Below are positions 1-8,154 of a stretch of DNA of 12,419 bases, one piece after another. This DNA comes from DASPXY01 sp038227745 (GTDB taxonomy: Bacteria; Planctomycetota; Planctomycetia; Gemmatales; Gemmataceae). The DNA is taken from positions 1 through 12,419 of the forward strand of contig JBBRPS010000254.1 in assembly GCA_038227745.1 (NCBI GenBank), read 5' to 3'. Under the pieces are notes generated by a model that was not told the origin of the DNA, ran no database searches, and saw only the letters and a program-made list of their open reading frames with translations. Within the stretch, counting starts at the first letter, position 1; the number at the start of each line of letters is the position of its first letter. The position numbers and the translations under genes are program-made.

Positions 1-19
1 CCCTTGGCTTGCAGGACCA

Positions 20-35
20 GCCGGCTGACGCCGGC
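20..35 (-). repeat. Short GC inverted repeat downstream of the TPR gene
   Basis: GCCGGC (20-25), loop TGAC, GCCGGC (30-35) lies 15 bp beyond the stop codon of the minus-strand gene that ends at 51. It could fold as a 6-bp hairpin at the 3' end of that mRNA. There is no T-run after it on the minus strand, so calling it an intrinsic terminator is weak. Positions 1-50 show no other feature. Confidence 0.25.
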
Positions 36-50
36 CGTTCGCCGCGCCTG

Positions 51-3000
51 TTACTGCGAAGCAGCCATCTTCTGGCGGTAGCGGTCGAGCACCTGACGCA
101 GCTCGCCCTGCACACGCTCCAGGCTCTGATTGACGTGCCCGCTGTGCGGCCGGCTGGCGGCCTCCAGTTTGGCCCCGGCGTTGAAGGCGAACGCCGCCGC
201 CTCGCGCTTCGCCCGCCCCTTCTGCCGGTAGCGCGCCATGCCGAGGAAGTACGGATACCGCGCGTCCTGGTCGTAGTAGCTGACCGCCTTCTTGAACTCC
301 TCCTCCGCCAGGGGGTAGTTCCGCGCCCAGAAGTAATCCAGCCCCTTGCCGAAGTGCCGCTCCGCCTGCACCGGGTTCTGGCGGGCGAAGGCGTCCTCCT
401 GCTGGAACGCGGGGTGCTCCATCACCATCTTCGCCAGCTCTCCCGTCTCCTTGCCGGGGTAGTACAGCTGCAGGCCCTTGACGTAGGCGACGATGCCGTC
501 GGTCCGCTTGCCCTGCTTGGCGTACAGTTCCCCCAGGATCATGTACCCCTCGCCCTGCTGCTTCGGCTCGGCCGACTTGATCAGGTCGTTGGCCAGCTTG
601 ACGACCTCCTTGAAGCGGGCCGTCTGCTCGGGGGTGTCGTCTTCCTCGCCGGGCGGCTGCACGCCGGTGACCGCCAGCACGAGCAGTTCGGCCAGGCGCT
701 CGGCGCCCTCCGGCGCCAGGCGGCTGGTCTCCACCGCCTTGCCCGTCTTCACCGGCGGCGGCGGCGGCGGCGGCGGGGCGCCCGCGGGACGCTCGCGGAG
801 CAGCAGCCGGGCCAGGGCGGTGCGGTAGACGTTCGCCTCCTGCGGGCTGCCCTGGTGGGCGTCCAGCGCCTTGCGGTAGTTGGCCTCGGCCTTCGCCAGG
901 TCACCGCCCTGCTCGTCTAGCCGGCCGAGCAGGTAGAAACCCGCGGCCGCGAACTTCGCGTCCTTCTGCGCCGCGGCCGCGTCCTGGCGCACCAGCTTCA
1001 GCGTCTCGTCGTCGAGTTTGCCCGTCGAGCCGGCCATCTCCAGCCGCACCCGGGCGCGCTGCAGCAGCAGGCGCGGGTCTTCCGGGATGGCCTTCAGGCC
1101 GGTCTCCAGTTGCTCCAGGGCATCCTTGTAATGCCGCTCCTGCGCGAGCTGCCGGGCGTGCGGCAGGTAGTACGCCGCGGAGTCGGTCTGCTCCTTCAGC
1201 GCCTGCTTCGCGGCCGCCAGCCAGGGCGGCGCCGCCTTCAGTCCCGCCGCCTCGTCCACGCTCTTCTTCAGCGACTGCAGCGCCTCGCCGAACAGGCCGT
1301 GGTTCCGCTGCGTCAGGCCCAGGACGTACAACGCCTTCGCCTTCGCCTCGGGGCCAGCCTTCGCCGCCTCCGAATTCACCCAGTCGAGGTACTTCTGCGC
1401 CCGGTCCATGTCGCCATCGCCCTTGCGGCCGCGGTCCTGGTAGAGAGCGATCGACGTGTCGGCCCGCTGCTCCGGCGTCTCCTGGAGGAACTCCCGGGCC
1501 TTTGCCGCCGCGAGCTGCGCTTTCTGGCCGGCCGAGTCGAAGCCGCGCTGCAGCAGCTTCGCGGCGCCGCCGCCCAGGCCGCTCAGCGAGGAGAACATCT
1601 GCCCCAGCCCCGACGCCAACGGCGACTCCGCCTTTAGCCGCGCGGCCTGGACCGCCGCCGCCAGCTGCTTGCGGGGGTCGCCATCGGCCGGCACGAAGTT
1701 GCCCTTCCGCAGTTCGTCCAGGGCGGCCTTGACGGCGGCGCTCAGCTCGTCGCGCGCCGCGGCCAGCTCCTGCACGCCCTTCTCGTCGGCGTCCTTCACC
1801 CTGGCCTCCGCCAGCCGTTCGTTGATGCCCTTCAGTTTCTCGCCGGCGGCCTTCAGCTTCTTGTCCAGGGCCTTGCGCGTGTCGTCCAGCTCGAGGACCG
1901 TCTTGGCCACCGCCCCACGGTCCACGTCGAAGTGCTTGGCCAGTTCCGCGACGGCCTCCTTGGCCTTCTTCATGCCCTCGATGGCGGCCTTGAGGTCGTC
2001 GGCTTTGAGTGGCCCCTTTTCGCCCAGGGCGGTCGTGACCGCCTCGACCGCCTCGGCGGCGCGCTGCCGCGCGTCGAGCACCTCGGCGACGGCCTTGGGC
2101 AGGTCCATGACGTCCGCCTTGGGATCGGCCTTGGCGAACGCGGCGCGGACGGCGTCGAGGGCGGCCTTCGCGGCGGTGAGGTTCTTCAGCGTCTTCTGGA
2201 ACTCGTCGGCGACGAGCTGCTTGCTGCCGGCCAGGTCATCGACCGCCTTGGGCAAGTCGCCCGTGTCGGCCTTGGGGTCGGCCTTCGTGACGGCAGCGCG
2301 GACGCCCTCCAGTTGGGCGAGCTGCTTGACGACGGCCGGGTCGGACTTGGCGCCGACCTGCCACTTGACGCCTTTGGGCGACTCGGGGATCTCCTTGAGC
2401 AAGTCCGGGGCGAAGTACCAGACCGCCGCCAGCCCGCCGACGGCCAGCAGGACGCCGAACAGCACGCTCGCCGCGAAGCGCAGCCAGCCGCCACCCTTGC
2501 GGCGCGGCTCGTCCTTGTCGCCGCGGCCGCGCTGGCGGGCCTTCGGATCCTCGTCGTCCTCGTCCGCCGCCACGACCTTCGCCTTCGTCTTGCCCTTCTT
2601 CGCGGGGACGACGAGACCCTCATCCAAGTCGCCTTCGACCCCCTCTTCCGCGGTGGCCGCGGTGAGGAGGTCGTCGTCCGCGGACGCGGCCTTCTTTTTC
2701 GAGGCCGGGCCACCCGCGGGGGCCTCCTCGAACAGCGCCCTGCCGATCGCGTCGTCGAGGTTCTCGACGGCGGTCGGCTTTTCTTCGTCTCCCTCCTCGA
2801 CGACCACGACCGCCTCGCCGGCCTCCTCTTCGACTTCCTCGACGATCTCGGGGTGGGAGCCGCCGAGATCGACGGCGGACGATTCCGGGCCCGCCGCGAG
2901 CGTTTCTTCCAGATCGACCTCTGAACTCTTGCGCTTGCGGCCCTTCCCGGCGGCGGGCTTCGACGGCGCCGCCGTGCCGCTCAGATCGACGCCCGACTCC

Positions 3001-4238
3001 AGGGCCTCGGCGATCATATCGACGCCGGAGGGGCTGCCCAGGTTGCCGGACTTCTTCCCAAGGTCCACCTCGGACGCTCCCTCGACCAGGACGTCCTCGC
3101 CGAGGATGTCGAGGACGGAGGCGTCTTCGCCCCCCTTCCCCTTCTTGACCGCGCGGCCCGGCCCGAGGGCGAGCGTCTCGTCGTCGTCCTCGCTCACTTC
3201 GAGCGCCTCCTCGGCCTCGACGAGGTCGGCCGCGCCCACGTCCGAAGCGGGGCCCGCCTCGAGGACTTCGCCCTGGCCGGCGTTCACGCTGCTGTCGTGG
3301 CGGCCGGCCTTCTTGCCGCTGTCCAGTTGCATGTTCGGCAGGTCCGCCGGGGCCTTCGCGCCGCCCAGCTCACTGACCGGGAGTTCGTCGGCCTCAGTGC
3401 TCCCCGCGAGCATGGTGGGCGCGGGCGCCCGCGTGGCGACCTGCGTCATCGGCACGGCCCGCTTCTTCGGCGGCACAGCGGGCGTCGGCGTGACGGCGGT
3501 CGGGCTTTCGCCGGCCGCAGCTGCGGCGGGGCCGCGGAGTTCGCTGGCGGGGAGTTCCTCCGGCTCCGCGCCGCCGGCGAGCATGGTGGGCGCGGGCGCC
3601 CGCGTGGCGACCTGCGTCATCGGCACGGCCCGCTTCTTCGGCGGCACCGGCGGCGTCGGGGCCGGCGGCTGCATTTTCGGCGCGGGCGGCGCGGCGGGCG
3701 GTTCCGCCGCGGCCTCGACCACTTCGGTCTGACTCAGGAGGATGTCGGAGGGGGACTCCGGGACGCCGGCCACGTCGTGCATCGTCACCTGCGAGTCTTC
3801 CCCCTTGACTGCGGACGCGGGCTCGGCGACGACTTCCGCCTCGCCCACGACGACGCCGGAGGCGGTTTCGGTGACGTCGATCACCTCGTCGAGTTTGACC
3901 CTGGAGGAGCCGCCCTTGCCGGCCTCCTCCGGCACAACTTCGAGGATGTCGTCGGCCTCAAGGACCTCCTCGGGTTCGAGGACTTCCTCGGCCTCGACGA
4001 CCTCGGCGGCCTCGGCCTCGGGGACGACCTCGAGCACCTCCTCGGCCGCGATGGGGACGGGCGGCGGGGCCTGGCGCTTCTTCGGCGGCGGGGCCGCCTC
4101 GTCGGCGACCAGGTCGATGTCCTCGATCACGAGGGCATCGTCGCTCGCCGGGGCCTTGGCCCGGGCCGGCTTGCAGTACGGACATGCGGGCAGATGGTCG
4201 GGATAGGAGCGTTTGCAGGTCGAGCACTTCTTCGCCAT
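51..4238 (-). CDS. Zinc-ribbon / single-pass membrane / coiled-coil TPR protein (1395 aa)
   Basis: The exact job is unknown; the architecture suggests a protein-interaction scaffold anchored in the cytoplasmic membrane. Visible in order: a zinc ribbon with C5, C8, C19 and C22 in two CxxC pairs; an acidic, Val/Glu/Pro-rich disordered stretch (about 30-560) with EEVLE-type and SEVDL/SGVDL-type short repeats; a Lys/Arg-rich stretch (about 540-583); one hydrophobic helix (about 585-610, beginning WLRFAASVLF); an Ala/Lys/Glu-rich helical, coiled-coil region (about 625-850); and TPR-like helix pairs from about 930 to the end, interrupted by eight prolines at 1155-1162. The basic residues before the helix predict the zinc ribbon inside and the TPR part outside. 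The open frame runs upstream to 4688, but the extra N-terminus is Arg/Ser-rich and not protein-like. The ATG at 4238, directly before the zinc ribbon, is the natural start; a weak GGAG lies 10 nt upstream of it. Stop is TAA at 51-53. The gene is divergent from the next gene and apparently monocistronic. Confidence 0.92.
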   Translation of the reverse strand: MAKKCSTCKRSYPDHLPACPYCKPARAKAPASDDALVIEDIDLVADEAAPPPKKRQAPPPVPIAAEEVLEVVPEAEAAEVVEAEEVLEPEEVLEADDILEVVPEEAGKGGSSRVKLDEVIDVTETASGVVVGEAEVVAEPASAVKGEDSQVTMHDVAGVPESPSDILLSQTEVVEAAAEPPAAPPAPKMQPPAPTPPVPPKKRAVPMTQVATRAPAPTMLAGGAEPEELPASELRGPAAAAAGESPTAVTPTPAVPPKKRAVPMTQVATRAPAPTMLAGSTEADELPVSELGGAKAPADLPNMQLDSGKKAGRHDSSVNAGQGEVLEAGPASDVGAADLVEAEEALEVSEDDDETLALGPGRAVKKGKGGEDASVLDILGEDVLVEGASEVDLGKKSGNLGSPSGVDMIAEALESGVDLSGTAAPSKPAAGKGRKRKSSEVDLEETLAAGPESSAVDLGGSHPEIVEEVEEEAGEAVVVVEEGDEEKPTAVENLDDAIGRALFEEAPAGGPASKKKAASADDDLLTAATAEEGVEGDLDEGLVVPAKKGKTKAKVVAADEDDEDPKARQRGRGDKDEPRRKGGGWLRFAASVLFGVLLAVGGLAAVWYFAPDLLKEIPESPKGVKWQVGAKSDPAVVKQLAQLEGVRAAVTKADPKADTGDLPKAVDDLAGSKQLVADEFQKTLKNLTAAKAALDAVRAAFAKADPKADVMDLPKAVAEVLDARQRAAEAVEAVTTALGEKGPLKADDLKAAIEGMKKAKEAVAELAKHFDVDRGAVAKTVLELDDTRKALDKKLKAAGEKLKGINERLAEARVKDADEKGVQELAAARDELSAAVKAALDELRKGNFVPADGDPRKQLAAAVQAARLKAESPLASGLGQMFSSLSGLGGGAAKLLQRGFDSAGQKAQLAAAKAREFLQETPEQRADTSIALYQDRGRKGDGDMDRAQKYLDWVNSEAAKAGPEAKAKALYVLGLTQRNHGLFGEALQSLKKSVDEAAGLKAAPPWLAAAKQALKEQTDSAAYYLPHARQLAQERHYKDALEQLETGLKAIPEDPRLLLQRARVRLEMAGSTGKLDDETLKLVRQDAAAAQKDAKFAAAGFYLLGRLDEQGGDLAKAEANYRKALDAHQGSPQEANVYRTALARLLLRERPAGAPPPPPPPPVKTGKAVETSRLAPEGAERLAELLVLAVTGVQPPGEEDDTPEQTARFKEVVKLANDLIKSAEPKQQGEGYMILGELYAKQGKRTDGIVAYVKGLQLYYPGKETGELAKMVMEHPAFQQEDAFARQNPVQAERHFGKGLDYFWARNYPLAEEEFKKAVSYYDQDARYPYFLGMARYRQKGRAKREAAAFAFNAGAKLEAASRPHSGHVNQSLERVQGELRQVLDRYRQKMAASQ
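753..776 (-). repeat. (CCG)8 trinucleotide run encoding eight prolines
   Basis: Eight identical CGG triplets on the plus strand read as eight CCG Pro codons (residues 1155-1162) inside the TPR protein, between two groups of TPR helices. The pure, single-codon make-up means it is a microsatellite able to change length by slippage in whole codons, so it would alter linker length without breaking the frame. Confidence 0.9.
2088..2306 (-). repeat. Intragenic 51-codon repeat in the coiled-coil region
   Basis: Two diverged copies (about 2088-2153 and 2241-2306) sit 153 bp apart inside the TPR gene. At protein level GVRAAVTKADPKAD..DLPKAV (from residue 645) matches AVRAAFAKADPKAD..DLPKAV (from residue 696). 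This looks like an old internal duplication of a helical unit, supporting a repetitive rod-like extracytoplasmic segment just after the membrane helix. Confidence 0.8.
3406..3647 (-). repeat. Exact 71-bp direct repeat in the linker of the TPR gene
   Basis: Positions 3406-3476 and 3577-3647 are identical by eye over 71 bp and lie 171 bp (57 codons) apart, so the frame is kept. They encode KKRAVPMTQVATRAPAPTML twice (residues about 198-221 and 255-278), each time followed by a diverging ELPxSEL motif. Identity at wobble positions points to a recent duplication or gene-conversion within the disordered linker. Recombination between the copies would delete or add exactly 57 residues. Confidence 0.9.
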
Positions 4239-4382
4239 AGGACTGCCACTCCGGTGCGCGCGGCCCGTCGCGACGGGACAGGCACGGATCAGGGTTACGA
4301 GCGGCGGACGACCCGGGGCGGCCCGTGCAGGCCGCAGCTCCCGGGGGTCCCCTTCGCCGTGGGGAATCGGCAACGTTGATGT

Positions 4383-4411
4383 ATTTTCTCGCAACGGAGG
4401 CGCGCCAGCAA
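4383..4411 (-). promoter_or_regulatory. Weak candidate promoter for the TPR gene
   Basis: Read on the minus strand: TTGCTG (complement of 4406-4411), 17 nt, then GAAAAT (complement of 4383-4388), about 145 nt upstream of the TPR start codon. It falls in the only AT-richer patch of this intergenic region. Match to the sigma-70 consensus is partial and spacing is ideal. This is inference only. Confidence 0.2.
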
Positions 4412-4511
4412 TGCTTTTCTGCGATTTGGTGCGATTGGCCGCCGCGCTGGCCCGCACAGCCGCCCTCACTTCCCCGGCCGGCACAGCCCCTGCATCCGTT
4501 CGCTTCGCTGC

Positions 4512-4564
4512 GGAGAGGGCTGGCCGTTTCGCGCCCGGCGAGCGCGAAACGGCTAGCTCTCTCC
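4512..4564 (+). repeat. 23-bp GC-rich hairpin, REP-like palindrome
   Basis: Left arm 4512-4534, 7-nt loop CCGGCGA, right arm 4542-4564. The inner 12 bp (GCCGTTTCGCGC with GCGCGAAACGGC) are perfect. Only two of 23 positions are not Watson-Crick, and both are G opposite T, so a plus-strand RNA would form two G-U wobbles while a minus-strand RNA would have two C-A mismatches. It lies about 110 bp upstream of the start codon at 4672. It may be a dispersed REP-like palindrome, an mRNA-leader structure, or a bidirectional transcription block; the sequence alone does not decide. Confidence 0.75.
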
Positions 4565-4580
4565 CAGCCGGGCTCGTGGA

Positions 4581-4607
4581 CGGTGGTCGTTTTTCCTGGC
4601 ACCACCG
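4581..4607 (+). repeat. Inverted repeat CGGTGGT / ACCACCG
   Basis: A perfect 7-bp inverted repeat (4581-4587 and 4601-4607) encloses 13 nt that contain a T5 run. It sits 65-91 bp upstream of the start codon at 4672 and just after the larger hairpin. It could be an operator half-site pair or a second leader hairpin. The T5 run is inside the loop, not after the stem, so it is not a terminator. Confidence 0.35.
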
Positions 4608-4671
4608 CCGTGCAACTGATAGGGTGAGCGCTGAACAGACGGCTCCGCCCGCTCCCCGGAGGTGACCTGTC

Positions 4672-7600
4672 ATGTATCTCCTTTTCACCGCGGCGCTGCT
4701 GGCCCCCGCCTTCGGGCAGGCCCCGGCCCCGACCTACTCCGGCACCGTCCTCGCCGAGGGCCGGCCCGTCGCCGGGGCAACCGTCTGGCTCAATTATTAC
4801 CTTTCCGGAGAGGAAAAGGGGAGGCGCCCGATCGAGGCCCGCACCGATGCCCAGGGTCGCTTCCGCCTCTCCGGCCCGAAGGAACCGCTGGCCCAACCGC
4901 GCGACCTGATCGCCCGCGCTCCCGACGGCCGCCTCGGCTGGTTCAACTTCCTGCGCGACGGCGAGCAGCAAGCGGGGCCGCCGCGGATCGAATTACTGCC
5001 GGTCGGCCCGGCACGCGGCCGCCTCACCACCCGCGACGGACGGCCGCTCGCCGACGTCCGCCTCCGCCTCCGCTCCCTGCAGGTCGGCGCGGGCAAACCC
5101 TTCCGGCGCCAACGCCAACTCTTCGTGCCCGACGACCTCGCCAGGCTGTTTGAAACTACGACCAATGCCGACGGCTCCTTCACGCTGGCCGGCATTCCCC
5201 TCGGCGCCAGCCTGAGCGTTTCCGCCGACGCCCCGGGCCACGGCAGCCCGGCCCTCGGCTGGGAGCAGGGCGGCCGCGGCGACTTCACCCTCGAAAAAGC
5301 CGGCCGGGTCCGCGTGCGCTTTACCGGCGCCGACGACCCGAAGCAACTCGCCGGCCTGTCCCTGACGCTGTTCAGCCGGGCGGGGAACATTACCCCGGAG
5401 GGCACGCGGTTCGTCAACTCCCTCCGCCCGGTGAAGGCAAAGGGCACGGACACGCTGCTCATCAAGGACGTCCTGGCGGGGCGCGGCGAGATTCGCGTTT
5501 ACGGAGAGGGAAAGGCTCCCTATATCCCGAAGGAGTCGAAGAAAGAGCCGGTCTTCGTTGTCAAGCCGGGCGAACTCACCGAGGTCACCGTCGTCCTGGA
5601 GCCGACCGCGTGCGCGCGCGGCCGGATCATCGACCGCAAGACCCGCGCGGGCATCCCCGGGGTGCATGTCTCCGTCCGCAGCGAGAACCCGGACGGCAGA
5701 TCCCTGAGCTACGCCTCGGCCGTGACCGGCCCCGACGGCCGTTTCACCGTCTACGCCCGGCCCGGGTTCCTCGTCCTCCAGACCAGTTCACCCCCCGCCG
5801 GCTACCTCGATCTTCACGCCACGGGCAAGGCGGTCGCGGTGGCCGCGAGGGCCGAGCACACCTTCCCCGACGTCACGCTCGATCCCGTCGTCCCGGTCGA
5901 GGGCGTCGTCCTCGATGAGGCGGGCCGACCGGTGCCGGACATCGTGGTGTGGGTGGCCGCCATGTCCCAGGACAGGGCGGCGGTGCCGCGCACCGACGCG
6001 AAGGGCCGCTTTGTCCTGCGCATGCTCGCCGACGACGAGATCACCGCCCTGCGCGCGCGGACCCCGAAGGCGGTTACCGACGGCGCCGTGCCGCTCAACG
6101 TCGGACAGGTCCAGGGGCCGGTGAAACTGGTGCTGTCCGAGAAGGCCGCCTGCCGCTTCACGGGGCGCGTGGTGGACGCCGTCGGCAAGCCGGTCGCCGG
6201 CACCGACGTCGGCGTCATCTGGCACTATCCCTTCGCCGGCCGGTTCAGTGCCTACAGCACCTCACGCCGGCTGGAGACGCTGCGCACCGACGCGGAGGGA
6301 CGTTTCCGGACGACCGCCCTGTGGCCCGGAGACAGATACCACGTCGAGGTCCGCCCCGAAGGCTTCGCCGCGGCGCAGTCGGCCGAGGTAAAGGGCAAGG
6401 CAGGGCAAGTCCACGACCTGGGCGAGATCCCGCTCACGCGCACCAACGTCACGGTGCGCGGCGTCGTGGTGGACGCGGCGGGCCGGCCGCTCGCCGGCGT
6501 CACAGTGTTCAACCAGGGCGACGCCCCCGCGCGGCTTTCGACCACCAGCGACGCGGCCGGCCGCTTCCGCCTCAGCGGCCTGTTCGACGGCCCCGCATAC
6601 GTCTTCGCCCGCAAGGACGGCTACCGCTTCACCATGGCGCGCACCGACCCGGCCAGCCCCGAGGTGCGCATCACCCTCCTCCCCGCCGGGCAAGTACACC
6701 CCGCATCGGCGCAGCTCCGGCGGACGAAGGAACGGGCCGCCGCCGAGGAAAAACTGCTGCGCCACGTGTTCGACAAGACGCTGGCGCTGTCCCACCAGGC
6801 GACGGAGGGCTACCGGGCGCTGGTGTTCGAGTGCCTGGCGCGGACCGACCTGGAGCGGGCGCGGAAGTGGCTGGCGCAGGAGCAGGTCCGCGACAAGGGC
6901 TCGGTGGGCGAGGGGTCGCGCTACGCCCGCGCCCTGCGCGTGGCGGAGGCGGAACACGCGGCGGCGGACGACGTCGATGACGCCCTCACGGTGCTGGCAC
7001 CGCTCCGGGACGAGCGCGGTTTCGACGCCCTGATGGGACTGGTGAAACGCTTCCTCAAAAGCGATCCGCCAAGGGCGCTTCGCTTCGCCGAGGAGGCGGT
7101 GGTGCGGGCGCGGGCGCTGGAGTTGCCAGGCCGCGCCTGGACGCTGGCGCAAGCGGGCGACGTGGTGGTCCGGCTCGGCCGCAAGGACGCCGGGAAGAAG
7201 CTGCTGGCCGAGGCGGCGGCCCTCGCGGAGAAATTCGGCCCCGACAGTCCGCGGTGGTACGGCCGGGCCTGGGTGGCGCGGTACGTCGCCGCCCACGACT
7301 GGCCGCGCGCCCGCAAGCTGCTGGAACCGCTGGCCGGCAAGGAGGGTTACAACCATCTTCTCTCGCCGATTGCCGAGGCCCTGGCGCGGACCGACGTCAA
7401 GGCGGGGCTGGCGCTGGTGGACGAGATGAAGGCCGATGGCTCAACCGTCCGCGACGTGACGCGGGTGCGGATCGCCTGCCGCGCCGCCGAGCGCGACGCA
7501 GCCGCCGGCGTCAAGGTCGCCGAGGCCATCGCCGACGGATATTACCGGGCGGCGGCGCTGGTCCACGTCGCGGGCATCGTGGCGGGACGCGACCGCAAAC

Positions 7601-8151
7601 TGGCGTGGTCGCTGCTCGACCGCAGCCTGACCCTTTACGTGGAGGGAGGGGAGGAGTTCCGCCGCCACGGCGGCCGGGGCGCCACGGCCGCGCGGGCGGC
7701 GTGGACCGCGGCCCGGGCCGCCGAACTGGGCCACCCCGACCTCGCCGGCGTGGTCGCCAGGGTCCTCGCCTCACGGCCGACCCAGGACGACAGCTCGTCG
7801 CCCGCCCAGGCCCTGGAGACGAAGGTGCGCCTGGCGAAGGTGCTGGCCCTGGTCGATCCGGCGACGGCCCGGCAACTGCTCGAAGGCGTGTCGCCGCGGC
7901 GGAAATTGCTGGGCAGCGGCTACTCCGGGTTCGAGTCGCAGGACTGGCTGCTGGCGCGCTGTCTCGCCGACCCGGCACGCGGCCCGGCCCTGGTCGATGA
8001 GGCCCTTGCCGAGATGAAGGACGGGCGCGGTCGGGAGTTCTACTACACCGGCCTGCTGCAACTGGCGCAGGTGCTGACCACCCCGGTGGAGTCCCGCGCC
8101 CGCGCCGTCATGGGGTTGAACAGCGGCCTGGTGTTCCCCGAGGAGGAGTGA
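4672..8151 (+). CDS. Exported protein with six carboxypeptidase-regulatory-like domains and a helical-repeat C-terminus (1159 aa)
   Basis: A short hydrophobic N-terminus (residues 1-16, YLLFTAALLAPAFG, then QAPAP) looks like a signal peptide, so the protein probably works outside the cytoplasmic membrane. Six Ig-like carboxypeptidase-regulatory-like units are visible by the recurring pattern G-x-V-x-D-x-x-G-(R/K)-P-(V/L)-A-G ... T(D)AxGRF: about 21-70, 113-190, 313-372, 407-455, 495-565 and 594-655. A less typical beta region fills 205-310. From about 680 to the end the sequence is Ala/Leu/Arg-rich and all helical, with TPR/HEAT-like units such as IAEALARTDVKAGLALVDEM. There are no catalytic zinc ligands, so it is not a peptidase; the domains more likely give adhesion or a structural stalk. 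The start is fixed by GGAGGTGA six nt before the ATG. The stop lies 3 bp before the next start, indicating an operon. The substrate is unknown. Confidence 0.94.
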   Translation: MYLLFTAALLAPAFGQAPAPTYSGTVLAEGRPVAGATVWLNYYLSGEEKGRRPIEARTDAQGRFRLSGPKEPLAQPRDLIARAPDGRLGWFNFLRDGEQQAGPPRIELLPVGPARGRLTTRDGRPLADVRLRLRSLQVGAGKPFRRQRQLFVPDDLARLFETTTNADGSFTLAGIPLGASLSVSADAPGHGSPALGWEQGGRGDFTLEKAGRVRVRFTGADDPKQLAGLSLTLFSRAGNITPEGTRFVNSLRPVKAKGTDTLLIKDVLAGRGEIRVYGEGKAPYIPKESKKEPVFVVKPGELTEVTVVLEPTACARGRIIDRKTRAGIPGVHVSVRSENPDGRSLSYASAVTGPDGRFTVYARPGFLVLQTSSPPAGYLDLHATGKAVAVAARAEHTFPDVTLDPVVPVEGVVLDEAGRPVPDIVVWVAAMSQDRAAVPRTDAKGRFVLRMLADDEITALRARTPKAVTDGAVPLNVGQVQGPVKLVLSEKAACRFTGRVVDAVGKPVAGTDVGVIWHYPFAGRFSAYSTSRRLETLRTDAEGRFRTTALWPGDRYHVEVRPEGFAAAQSAEVKGKAGQVHDLGEIPLTRTNVTVRGVVVDAAGRPLAGVTVFNQGDAPARLSTTSDAAGRFRLSGLFDGPAYVFARKDGYRFTMARTDPASPEVRITLLPAGQVHPASAQLRRTKERAAAEEKLLRHVFDKTLALSHQATEGYRALVFECLARTDLERARKWLAQEQVRDKGSVGEGSRYARALRVAEAEHAAADDVDDALTVLAPLRDERGFDALMGLVKRFLKSDPPRALRFAEEAVVRARALELPGRAWTLAQAGDVVVRLGRKDAGKKLLAEAAALAEKFGPDSPRWYGRAWVARYVAAHDWPRARKLLEPLAGKEGYNHLLSPIAEALARTDVKAGLALVDEMKADGSTVRDVTRVRIACRAAERDAAAGVKVAEAIADGYYRAAALVHVAGIVAGRDRKLAWSLLDRSLTLYVEGGEEFRRHGGRGATAARAAWTAARAAELGHPDLAGVVARVLASRPTQDDSSSPAQALETKVRLAKVLALVDPATARQLLEGVSPRRKLLGSGYSGFESQDWLLARCLADPARGPALVDEALAEMKDGRGREFYYTGLLQLAQVLTTPVESRARAVMGLNSGLVFPEEE

Positions 8152-8154
8152 GCC

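Larger units (their letters stand above)
4239..4671. other. Divergent intergenic region (433 bp)
   Basis: No convincing gene is present in either direction. Open frames crossing it encode Arg/Ser/Pro-rich sequence without family character. It separates the start of the minus-strand TPR gene from the start of the plus-strand regulatory-like-domain gene, so it must contain at least part of both promoters. What can be seen: an AT-richer patch at 4371-4440 with a weak minus-strand promoter candidate, a strong hairpin at 4512-4564, an inverted repeat at 4581-4607, and a very good Shine-Dalgarno GGAGGTGA (4658-4665) for the gene at 4672. Confidence 0.7.

Noticed and set aside
1456..3732. 758-codon open frame on the plus strand opposite the TPR gene
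   Set aside because: Ser/Ala/Arg-rich translation without domains. It is the antisense shadow of an acidic, GC3-rich gene, and the opposite frame has a zinc ribbon, membrane helix and TPRs.
4239..4688. N-terminal extension of the TPR frame to an ATG at 4688
   Set aside because: The added 150 residues are Arg/Ser-rich, cross the 4512-4564 hairpin and overlap the start of the divergent gene at 4672. The zinc ribbon begins right at ATG 4238.
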